This document shows, in pieces, positions 1 to 6,719 of a stretch of DNA of 41,833 nt. The position numbers were made by a program, and so were the translations under genes. Origin of the DNA: Candidatus Sericytochromatia bacterium (GTDB taxonomy: Bacteria; Cyanobacteriota; Sericytochromatia; UBA7694); NCBI GenBank assembly GCA_015272195.1, contig JACYMC010000052.1:1-41833 (forward strand). The letters are read 5' to 3'. The notes under the pieces were generated by a model. It saw only the letters and a program-made list of their open reading frames with translations. It had not been told where the DNA came from and made no database searches. Positions within the stretch are counted from its first letter, which is position 1, and each line of letters begins with the position of its first letter.

Positions 1-60
1 TCCGGCTCAGGTTCCGGCTCAGGTTCCGGCTCGGGTTCCGGCTTGGGTTCTGGCTCATGT
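1..60. repeat. 12-bp tandem repeat coding a Glu-Pro tract
   Basis: Five consecutive 12-bp units related to TCCGGCTCAGGT run from the window edge. On the minus strand they encode alternating Glu-Pro pairs in the truncated gene described next. The copies diverge towards position 60. The array is probably longer than seen because it is cut by the window edge. Confidence 0.85.
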
Positions 61-269
61 TCCGGTGCTGTTTCAGGCTGGGCCTGAGCAACCGGCCCGG
101 CAGACGCTTCGGGTTCAGCGGCGGGCGCAGGTTCAGGTTCTGCTACAGGCGCCGACTGAGGAACAGCCGTTGTGGCCGGTTTGGGTTCATCTTCTTTTTT
201 GAGCAGGTCCTGAACCGGGGTGTTGAGCAGCTGCCAGAGGCTTTTCTTTTTGGGCTTCTCGTCGCTCAT
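1..269 (-). CDS. Partial protein with charged N-terminus and Pro/Glu/Ala linker; FtsY candidate
   Basis: Only the N-terminal ~89 codons are inside the window; the gene runs off the left edge. It opens with ATG at 269 (MSDEKPKKKSLWQLL), then a short basic and amphipathic segment, then a long linker of Pro, Ala and Glu ending in Glu-Pro repeats. The ATG overlaps the nusB stop as ATGA, so the two are probably translationally coupled. FtsY, the signal-recognition-particle receptor GTPase, often starts with an acidic A-domain of this kind, and I recall nusB-ftsY adjacency in cyanobacteria. The GTPase (NG) domain that would prove this lies outside the window, so the name is an inference. Any protein with a disordered acidic N-terminus remains possible. 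Confidence 0.5.
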   Translation of the reverse strand, partial: MSDEKPKKKSLWQLLNTPVQDLLKKEDEPKPATTAVPQSAPVAEPEPAPAAEPEASAGPVAQAQPETAPEHEPEPKPEPEPEPEPEPEP

Positions 270-1024
270 GCCGTCTCCTGGCCCTGACGCCGGGCTTCAG
301 CGTGGGGCAGCAGGTTGCGCAGAATGGCGTTCACAAAGCGGAAGGAGTCGGGCGTGCCGTATTTTTTGGCCAGCTCAACGGCTTCGTTAATGATCACCGG
401 CAGGGGCGTGCGATCGCCGCCCAGGCGATTGGCCATGGGGTCAAACAGCATTTCGGTGGCGGCAATGCGCAGCAGATCGCGGTCAATGCTGTTCATGCGC
501 TCCACGCTCCAGTCCTCGGCCACTGCATTCAGCTGGGTGTCGATGGTTTCGCGCTGCTCGCAGTACACGCCCACCAGAGCCAGGGTAAAGGTGCGCACAT
601 GGGGGTTATCAGCCAGAATGCGCATCAGCGGGATGTGCAGGGATTCGCCGAGTAAATTGACAGCATGCGAGAGCTGCTCGGTCTGGCTGCGCAGATTGTC
701 TTTGATCTTGTCAAAAGCACTTTTAAACTGGCGTTTGGCGGCCCCAAGGTCCCGGATATTGTCGTCGTCGAGCAGCTCGCTGGGGTCCAGCTGCTCCAGC
801 TGGCTGTAAACCGCTTCCAGCGCTTTGCCGCTGGTATTGAGGTATTCTTCGGCTTCCTGGTTCAGCATGCGGGTGGCGCGCTCAATCAGATCGGCCAGAT
901 CCAGGGCTTCAAAGTCAGCCTCTGAAGCCGTCTGACTCAGAGAAGAGAGGCAAAGCAGGGCCAGCTCGCGGCCAATATGCCGGGCATAGGCCAGGGTGCG
1001 GGGAATAGGGGATTCACTGGACAT
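266..1024 (-). CDS. nusB: Transcription antitermination protein NusB
   Basis: NusB binds boxA RNA together with NusE (ribosomal protein S10) and promotes antitermination, chiefly in rRNA operons. The 252-residue protein has the N-terminal RHIGRELALLCLSSLSQ helix. The C-terminal signature is IDRDLLRIAATEML, INEAVELAKKYG and FRFVNAILRNLL. Between these is an insertion of about 90 residues, so the protein is much longer than the ~140-residue E. coli type. This long form with a split first half matches cyanobacterial NusB as I know it. It lies 22 nt downstream of the gtrA-like gene and overlaps the next gene by 4 nt, so the three probably form one operon. A Leu/Glu-rich helical insert could be a lineage-specific contact surface. 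Confidence 0.93.
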   Translation of the reverse strand: MSSESPIPRTLAYARHIGRELALLCLSSLSQTASEADFEALDLADLIERATRMLNQEAEEYLNTSGKALEAVYSQLEQLDPSELLDDDNIRDLGAAKRQFKSAFDKIKDNLRSQTEQLSHAVNLLGESLHIPLMRILADNPHVRTFTLALVGVYCEQRETIDTQLNAVAEDWSVERMNSIDRDLLRIAATEMLFDPMANRLGGDRTPLPVIINEAVELAKKYGTPDSFRFVNAILRNLLPHAEARRQGQETA

Positions 1025-1046
1025 TGTCGATAACCATTCTTTCGCT

Positions 1047-1499
1047 TCAGGAAGAAATTACGGCAGAGTAAGTGTTGTGCTGCTGACGAAAGGTCCACAT
1101 TTTATTGAGGCCAAAGTTCCAGATCAGCACCAGCATGGAGGTCAGGGCCTTGGCCAGCAGATACCATACACCCAGCACCGGCACCAGCAGCCACATCAGG
1201 GCCTGGGTCAGCACAAAACCACCGACCGAGACCAGCGCAAAACGCAGAAACTGGGCCGAGACCTGTTTGTCTTTGCTCTGAAAGGTCCAGACCCGGTTGA
1301 GAATGTAATTGTGAATCACGGCAGCGGTAAAAGCTGCGGTCACAAAAACAGGGAACCACCAGCTGGCTTGCGGATCAATGCCGCTCCATTCGGTGAGCAG
1401 ATAAAGGACCCCCAAATCCACGGCGGTACCCATGGCACCCACAATAGCATAGCGCAGAAATGTCTGATGGCGGTTCCAGAGGGTTTGAATCGGGTTCAT
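1047..1499 (-). CDS. GtrA-like polytopic membrane protein
   Basis: A 150-residue protein with four hydrophobic segments (about residues 15-37, 45-68, 82-103 and 110-130) and the repeated GtrA pattern: FLRYAIVGAMGTAVD near the start and NRVWTFQ / NKMWTF after helices 2 and 4. GtrA-family proteins are small inner-membrane proteins thought to translocate undecaprenyl-linked sugars for modification of cell-surface polysaccharide. The length is typical of the family. It is the first gene of the gtrA-nusB run. No clear Shine-Dalgarno sequence precedes the ATG. No partner bactoprenol glycosyltransferase is adjacent, so the substrate cannot be guessed. Confidence 0.85.
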   Translation of the reverse strand: MNPIQTLWNRHQTFLRYAIVGAMGTAVDLGVLYLLTEWSGIDPQASWWFPVFVTAAFTAAVIHNYILNRVWTFQSKDKQVSAQFLRFALVSVGGFVLTQALMWLLVPVLGVWYLLAKALTSMLVLIWNFGLNKMWTFRQQHNTYSAVISS

Positions 1500-1598
1500 A
1501 TGGCTTACGGAGGCTGACGTCGCAACGCTTCTTCCTGTTTTGAATTCTGTTAATTTAATGGGTCAAAGTGCACGTTTTTTAGGACGCATACGTTGTTC

Positions 1599-1607
1599 AA
1601 TATAGCA
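1599..1607 (-). promoter_or_regulatory. Extended -10 promoter for gtrA-nusB
   Basis: Read on the minus strand this is TGCTATATT, an extended -10 element about 100 nt upstream of the gtrA-like start. No recognisable -35 hexamer lies 17 nt further upstream. Confidence 0.4.
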
Positions 1608-1641
1608 CAGAACGGTGGATGCATGATTTATTCCACAAGGT

Positions 1642-1671
1642 TTGGGATCTGAAGGCAACCCCGTGTACAAT
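1642..1671 (+). promoter_or_regulatory. Candidate promoter of the PAS sensor gene
   Basis: TTGGGA (1642-1647) and TACAAT (1666-1671) are separated by 18 nt and lie about 45 nt upstream of the ATG at 1716. The -10 overlaps a GTAC-N6-GTAC dyad, which could be an operator. Confidence 0.4.
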
Positions 1672-1715
1672 GGAGTACCTGGCCATTTTCAGCAAAAGTA
1701 TTGAGGGTACCTGTT

Positions 1716-4280
1716 ATGTCCGCCGAACACGAATCAGGACTGTCCTTCCTGTTCGATACCGCTTATCGTTATCAACCCGACTTTAACCGCTATGTCTCCA
1801 ACTATGTTGCCCTGCTGAAGCTCGACAACCCCTTTATGGACGACACCCAGATGAACCTGGCCCAGCAAACCCTTCAAATCGAGTTTTACAAGCAGTGTCT
1901 GGAATCCCTGGGTATTGCCTCCTTTGACTGTCTCGTGATTCTGGACTACAACGGCCTCCTGCTGGAAATCAACACCATGGCCGAGCGCGCTCTGGCCGTC
2001 AAGCGCAGCGATGTGCTGGGTCAGCCCTTTTTTAATCAGATTTTCCCGGGACATCAGGCAGAAGAAAACGTCACCTGGATCAAAGAACACGCCAAAGCCG
2101 ACATTCCCCTGCACCGCAAAAGCACTGAAATGACCATGATCAAAAGCAATGGCACCATGTTTCCAGCCGAGATCAAAGTCACCGAACTGCAGGTGTTTGG
2201 TTCAGCCCTGCTGGTGATCTGCTTTAATGACATTACCCGGCGCAAGTGGATGGATCAGGCCCTCAAATACACCGAAGAGCGCTACCGCAAAATCATGGGC
2301 GAAAACGCCGACGCTATCTTTTTACTTGACCCCTTTAACAAACGCATTGAAGAGTCCAATCCAGCTTTTCATATTATGATGGGCTACAGCGCCGATGAAC
2401 TGTTCGCCCTGCGGTTGTATGATGTGATGGAAGGGGAGCCCGAAGACCTGGACGCCTGGGTCGATAAGCGCCTGAACCAGGGCACCAGCCTGCTCTTTCG
2501 TGAACATGGGCGCTTTCGCAACCGCAGCCAGCACCTGATTGACGTGGAGTTTACGACTTCTGTTTTTGATCTGCGCGATCACCCTGTGCTCTGCGTAATT
2601 GCCCGCGATACCGTGCCCCGAGATCTTGTGGTGCGCCGTTCTCTGGCCGACCAGCAAATCAGCAGCCTACAAAAAAAAGTCGAAAAGCTGGGTGAACGCC
2701 TGAACGAGCTGAGCCAGACCATGCTCAACAAAGCGCAAAACGAAATCCTGATCGAAATAAAAGAATACCATCAGAATCTGGCCCAGGAACTTGAAAAAGA
2801 CAGCAGCAACAAAGATCCTCTACCTGTGGAGCGCAATCCCAGACCTTTTGAATTAAAAGCTGCGATTTATCAGGTTCAGAGCTTTTTCAAAACAAAACTC
2901 GAAGCCAAAAACCTGCCGCTGCTGATTTCCGTCGAGCCCGATGTCCCGGATATTCTGATCGGCGATGCGCTGTATCTGCAGGAGATTCTGTTTCATCTGC
3001 TCGAAAACGCCGTGTCACATACCCAGGAAGGCAATATTCTGCTGAAAGTGCGCCTGTCCAAAACCGAGGGCACCCAGACCACCGTTCTCTTTACGCTGCG
3101 CGACAGCGGCGCAGGCATGGATACGGTCACCAAAGCCAAAATGACCGATGTGGTCAACGATGACGATCCGCTGGCCACCGGCAAAAAATACGGCGTGCGC
3201 GGGGTCTCTATCTGCAGCCATCTGATCAAGGCTCTCGACGGCAAGCTCTGGTTCAACACCATTGAGGGCAAAGGATCCAGTTTTCTGTTTTCACTGCCCA
3301 TGGAGACCACCCAAAAAGAACCCGAAGACCTGCCGGAACTGACCCAGGAAATGGTCTGGCAGCATCTTCAGCTGGTCGATGACGCGCTGGCTGAAATGGA
3401 AAGCATCCCCGAAAGCGAAGGCTTCACTCTGATTGAACAAGAAACTGCACCAGGGCAGGCCGCAGAACAGCAGACCACCACAACAGGGCCCCTGCGCCTG
3501 CTGCTGGTCGAGCACAACGTGGATCACGCCCTTGAGATCCAGCGCTGCATCGGCGGCCAAAATGTCGAAATGCGCATGGTGGATAACGGGCGCAAAGCCC
3601 TGGAGCTGGTGCAGGAACAAGACTTTGACCTGATACTGATGGGCCTGGATCTGCCAATCATGAACGGCGAAGCCGCTGGCATTGCCATTCGGGAATGGGA
3701 GCGCAGTCAGCGCCGGGAACCGCTGTTAATGGTGGCCTTCGGCAGCGAAGCCCCGGCTGAAGAAAGCCAGCAGGATTTTATGCGCTTTGAGCAAGCCCCA
3801 CTGGACGAAGCCACACTGAACACACTGCTGGAATGGGCTCGCCAGCAGTTACCACAAGTCGCAACCCCGGTCATTGAAGCCATTTCAGAGCTGGATGACG
3901 TGCCAGAACCCGGCCTGCCGCCAGTTGAGGCAGCTGCCGTACCCCAGACAGAACCAGACGAAGAGGACAATGATACAGACGACGATGCGGTCGTGGTTGA
4001 GCTAAATGCCGACATGGCCAAACTGGCCCCGGACTTTCTGGCCAAACGCCGCAAAGACCTGAATAAAATTCAACAGGCCCTGGCCGAAAACAAACTTGAC
4101 AGCGTGCGGGTGCTGGGCAAAAGCATGAAGGGCACAGGCGCAGTCTACGGCTTTGATGCCCTGGCAGATATCGGACGGGAACTCGAAGAAGCTGCCAGCA
4201 ATAATGACGCTGCAGGCGTTCAGGAATGGGCACACGTCCTGACTGCGTTTCTGGAACGGGTTAAAATCGTAGTGGTCTAA
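1716..4280 (+). CDS. PAS-PAS-HATPase-receiver-Hpt hybrid sensor lacking phosphoacceptor residues
   Basis: An 854-residue cytoplasmic multidomain signalling protein. The ATG at 1716 is preferred over the in-frame TTG at 1701 because GAGGG sits 8 nt upstream of the ATG. Rough order: N-terminal helical part, PAS 65-178, PAS 185-305, coiled coil ~310-350, HATPase ~375-530, acidic linker, receiver ~591-705, Hpt-like ~765-852. The ATPase keeps an N-box (LLENAV) and DSGAGM, but the Gly-rich G2 loop reads YGVRGVS. I see no HisKA H-box (HE-R-P type) before it. In the receiver the phosphoacceptor Asp is Gly643 (LILMGLDLP). In the Hpt the His is Lys802 (GKSMKGTG). The domain layout is that of a phosphorelay hybrid kinase, but it probably acts as a ligand-binding scaffold or allosteric partner. 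No partner regulator is adjacent. Confidence 0.85.
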   Translation: MSAEHESGLSFLFDTAYRYQPDFNRYVSNYVALLKLDNPFMDDTQMNLAQQTLQIEFYKQCLESLGIASFDCLVILDYNGLLLEINTMAERALAVKRSDVLGQPFFNQIFPGHQAEENVTWIKEHAKADIPLHRKSTEMTMIKSNGTMFPAEIKVTELQVFGSALLVICFNDITRRKWMDQALKYTEERYRKIMGENADAIFLLDPFNKRIEESNPAFHIMMGYSADELFALRLYDVMEGEPEDLDAWVDKRLNQGTSLLFREHGRFRNRSQHLIDVEFTTSVFDLRDHPVLCVIARDTVPRDLVVRRSLADQQISSLQKKVEKLGERLNELSQTMLNKAQNEILIEIKEYHQNLAQELEKDSSNKDPLPVERNPRPFELKAAIYQVQSFFKTKLEAKNLPLLISVEPDVPDILIGDALYLQEILFHLLENAVSHTQEGNILLKVRLSKTEGTQTTVLFTLRDSGAGMDTVTKAKMTDVVNDDDPLATGKKYGVRGVSICSHLIKALDGKLWFNTIEGKGSSFLFSLPMETTQKEPEDLPELTQEMVWQHLQLVDDALAEMESIPESEGFTLIEQETAPGQAAEQQTTTTGPLRLLLVEHNVDHALEIQRCIGGQNVEMRMVDNGRKALELVQEQDFDLILMGLDLPIMNGEAAGIAIREWERSQRREPLLMVAFGSEAPAEESQQDFMRFEQAPLDEATLNTLLEWARQQLPQVATPVIEAISELDDVPEPGLPPVEAAAVPQTEPDEEDNDTDDDAVVVELNADMAKLAPDFLAKRRKDLNKIQQALAENKLDSVRVLGKSMKGTGAVYGFDALADIGRELEEAASNNDAAGVQEWAHVLTAFLERVKIVVV

Positions 4281-4996
4281 GCCGCAGCCGCTGTTTTGGC
4301 TTCAGCTGCAGCTTCTTCTTCAGCCGCCGCTTCAGCTGCTGCTTCATCAGCAATCGATTGGCTGTTCAGATGGCCGACCAGGCGACCACTGAGGACGCTG
4401 CCCGCCGCACCAAAGGCCACGGTTGCCACCGTCAGCGGCAAGCCGATAACGCCCATCGAGCTGAGCAGCAGATTCCCTGCGCCCGCAGCACTGACCGCCG
4501 AAAAGCCGCTGATGGCACCGCTGAGCGAGTCAGAGATAATATTCTGAACGGCGGTCTGGCTTTCAATATTGCCCCGGACCACCGCAATACCGTTGGCGAT
4601 CACCGAGACCCCGCCAGCTACCATGGCAGACAAACCAGCACCCTGCATGCCAGAAGTAGCCAGCTTCTGCAGGTTGGGAGTGACCGGGGTCAGGCCTTCA
4701 TTGGGGCGGCCTTCCAGCACACGGCCAATTTCACGCATCTGTTTGGCAATCGTATCACCCAGACGGTAAGCCGCAAAACCGCCGCCAGCGGCCAGACCCA
4801 CGCTGCGGCTGTGCCGCAGGAAGGTATCGACACCAAAAGCAGCAGGGTTTTTGACTGTTGTCTGAGGAGGGGTGTCAGGGGCTGCGTCTTTTTGAGACAC
4901 AGAAGCTGCTTCCTGCACGGGCACCGGCGGACGCAATTGCGCCGGCGGTAACAGGTGAGGTACCTGCAGTTGTGCGGAAACAGCATTCAGTTGCAT
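4277..4996 (-). CDS. Gly/Ala-rich glycine-zipper-like protein, triplet member 3
   Basis: A 239-residue protein of unknown function and third gene of a tandem family. It has a Pro/Gln-rich N-terminus (1-50) and then the shared core: AAGGGFAAYRLG, GAGLSAMVAGGVSVIANG, and a long small-residue hydrophobic stretch with Gly every 3-4 residues (about 110-215). It ends in an Ala/Glu-rich tail (EAAAEAAAEEEAAAEA) predicted helical. No signal peptide or lipobox is visible. The start is 7 nt after the preceding gene's stop, with no good ribosome site, so translational coupling is likely. Its stop codon overlaps the stop of the convergent PAS gene. The glycine-zipper pattern suggests membrane insertion or tight helix packing, but no family is recognised. 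Confidence 0.75.
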   Translation of the reverse strand: MQLNAVSAQLQVPHLLPPAQLRPPVPVQEAASVSQKDAAPDTPPQTTVKNPAAFGVDTFLRHSRSVGLAAGGGFAAYRLGDTIAKQMREIGRVLEGRPNEGLTPVTPNLQKLATSGMQGAGLSAMVAGGVSVIANGIAVVRGNIESQTAVQNIISDSLSGAISGFSAVSAAGAGNLLLSSMGVIGLPLTVATVAFGAAGSVLSGRLVGHLNSQSIADEAAAEAAAEEEAAAEAKTAAAA

Positions 4997-5003
4997 ATTA
5001 AAA

Positions 5004-5570
5004 TCAGAAACCGTCAGTCATCTTTTTGGCCAGCTGGCCGCCGACCACACCGCCAACCACACCCAGACCCACGGTCACCACCGTACCAATGGTGCCCGTC
5101 ATGCCCACGGCATTCATGGCCAGGTGACCCACGCCGGCTGCGCCGGCTGCAGTCAGGCCGCCGACAGCGCCACCAATGGTGTCTTTAACCACGTTGCTGA
5201 CCGCCTGGCCGCTGTCCACTTTGCCCGTGGCCACGCCCACGCCGTTGGAAACAGCCGAAACACCAGCAGAAACCAGCGCCGACAGACCGGCACCTTTGGC
5301 GCCTGTCAGGGCCACGTTTTTCATGCCTCCAAAGAAGCCTTTGAAACCATTGCCAAAGAGACCTTTGAGGTTTGTACCCATCTGGGCACCCACTTTGTGA
5401 GCAGCAAAGCCACCGCCAGCGGCGTTGGCCAGCATGGAGCTGACGTTGGCAAAATCACCGCTGAAACCACTGCTCAGCTGGCTGTCATCCGCCACAACCG
5501 GACTCTGGACGTAAGGATTAAAGCTATTGGTCTGAACACTACTGTAGGGGCTGGTGGACTGAACGTACAT
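5004..5570 (-). CDS. Gly/Ala-rich glycine-zipper-like protein, triplet member 2
   Basis: A 188-residue paralogue of the flanking genes. The N-terminus is Ser/Tyr/Val-rich (MYVQSTSPYSSVQ). The core has NAAGGGFAAHKVGAQMG, a short GLFGNGFKGFFGG loop, and GAGLSALVSAGVSAVSNG. It then has AVSNVVKDTIGGAVGG, and alternating Gly/Val/Ala up to VVGGQLAKKM. An AAAGG motif sits about 9 nt before the ATG. The glycine-every-fourth-residue pattern and the absence of charged residues over about 110 positions argue for membrane association or self-assembly. There is no cleavable signal sequence. The function is unknown. It lies 31 nt downstream of the first triplet gene and directly upstream of the third, so all three should be co-transcribed. 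Confidence 0.75.
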   Translation of the reverse strand: MYVQSTSPYSSVQTNSFNPYVQSPVVADDSQLSSGFSGDFANVSSMLANAAGGGFAAHKVGAQMGTNLKGLFGNGFKGFFGGMKNVALTGAKGAGLSALVSAGVSAVSNGVGVATGKVDSGQAVSNVVKDTIGGAVGGLTAAGAAGVGHLAMNAVGMTGTIGTVVTVGLGVVGGVVGGQLAKKMTDGF

Positions 5571-5601
5571 CTGATTTTGCCTTTCTGCTCTTTTTTAAAA
5601 C

Positions 5602-6375
5602 TTAATAACCGTAGTAGGGCTGCTGGCCATAAGGCTGGCCGTAAGGATTACCATAAGGCTGGCCGTAGCCATTACCATAGGACTGGCTGTTGCCACCAAA
5701 CAGGCCGCGGGCCGCGTTGGCCAGGCCGTCACGCAAACCGGAACCACTGTAAGCGAGATGCGCACCGGTTGCACCCAGGGCACCGGCCACAGCCGTACCG
5801 ATGGTCAGTGCCAGGCCGCCACCGGGAACCATGGAGCCCAGCGCCATTGAAGCGGCACCGGCCGCCAGGCCACCGCCCACACCTGCCAGCAGACCGCCCA
5901 CCGTATCGGCAGTGATATTGCCAGCGGCATCAGCAGAAGACTGCATGCCTTTGGAAACGAGCGACATGTTTTTGGCCGCAGAGACCACACCGGTAATGGC
6001 AGCACCGATACCGCCAGCTTTCAGAGAAGACATACCGAGAGCTTTGACACCGCCGGGGGTGCCGGCTTTGATGGAGCGAATCGCGTCAGCTGTGCTTTTG
6101 TGTGTGACAGCACCGGCTGCACCACCGGCCAGCATATGGCTGATCAAGCCAGCCTTGCCATCCTGCAGATTGCCGACGGGATGCGCGGGGTAAACGGGGT
6201 ACATGGGGTAAGGATTGGGGTAATACTGGTCTCCGGTAAAAACTGAGGCGACCTGATTAAAGGCCTGATCGACAGAGTGAATGGCGGGGGTAATCGCTTC
6301 TGCAGCGCCCATAACCACACCCATGGTCTGGGTGAAGTCATTGATCTTGTTGATGAAACCTGCAATGTCTGCCAT
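5602..6375 (-). CDS. Gly/Ala-rich glycine-zipper-like protein with YGQP tail, triplet member 1
   Basis: A 257-residue protein, first gene of the triplet, with GAGGAG-like sequence 11 nt before its ATG. It has a helical N-terminus (MADIAGFINKIND), then a Tyr/Pro spacer (residues ~50-68). The family core follows: HMLAGGAAGAVTHK, SLKAGGIGAAITGVVSAAKN, ITADTVGGLLAGVGGGLAAG and an Ala/Gly hydrophobic run. The C-terminus is a short Tyr-Gly-Gln-Pro repeat (residues ~228-257), a low-complexity tail typical of surface adhesion or phase-separating segments. No signal peptide is evident. No known family is recognised. The three genes share order and spacing of motifs, which implies duplication followed by divergence of the N- and C-terminal tails. 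Confidence 0.75.
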   Translation of the reverse strand: MADIAGFINKINDFTQTMGVVMGAAEAITPAIHSVDQAFNQVASVFTGDQYYPNPYPMYPVYPAHPVGNLQDGKAGLISHMLAGGAAGAVTHKSTADAIRSIKAGTPGGVKALGMSSLKAGGIGAAITGVVSAAKNMSLVSKGMQSSADAAGNITADTVGGLLAGVGGGLAAGAASMALGSMVPGGGLALTIGTAVAGALGATGAHLAYSGSGLRDGLANAARGLFGGNSQSYGNGYGQPYGNPYGQPYGQQPYYGY

Positions 6376-6431
6376 CGGTCTGAAGTCTCCTCGGTTTGAA
6401 TGTGCAACGCGTTTGTGCGTCTCTTGGTCTT

Positions 6432-6529
6432 ATTATCGCCCGCTAAAGTTAAGCTCTTGTGCGATTAAAATTAAGCAACGGTTAAGTATTGGGGAAGGTT
6501 AGGGGAAGATTATTCAAGATAAGATTAAG
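6432..6529 (-). promoter_or_regulatory. Promoter of the triplet with phased CTTAA boxes
   Basis: On the minus strand a GATAAT -10 candidate (6432-6437) has no consensus -35. Upstream are CTTAACTT (6446-6453), CTTAATTT (6468-6475), CTTAACCG (6479-6486) and CTTAATCT (6522-6529). Start-to-start distances are 22, 11 and 43 nt, close to multiples of 11, so the boxes face one side of the helix. They resemble the cyanobacterial Pho box as I know it (YTTAAYYW repeats with 3-nt gaps). An OmpR/PhoB-type activator is a reasonable inference. The 6376-6719 gap holds only this region and the terminator below. Confidence 0.45.
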
Positions 6530-6620
6530 CTCAGCGTTATTTAGGGTTAATAAAAGACCGAGGCAAAATACAAACTGACTGAAAAAGCTGATTAAAAAAG
6601 GCTTTGAACCATTCAGCTTT

Positions 6621-6661
6621 TAAAATAAAATACCACCCAAACGCTATTTTGGAATGGGTGG
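6621..6661 (-). terminator. Rho-independent terminator of the kinase/phosphatase pair
   Basis: Inverted repeat CCACCCA (6633-6639) / TGGGTGG (6655-6661). On the minus strand it is followed by a T-rich tract (TATTTTATTTTA). It lies about 60 nt after the PP2C stop codon. Confidence 0.65.
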
Positions 6662-6719
6662 CAGCTTAGATTTAATATTCTAAAGTCCAGGCCAAAGACA
6701 AGTGAAGCCTGATTGAAGC

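Noticed and set aside
1665-1679. GTAC-N6-GTAC dyad at the PAS gene promoter as a third LexA-like site
   Set aside because: The spacer is 6 nt, not 4, so it does not fit the pattern at recA and ssb.
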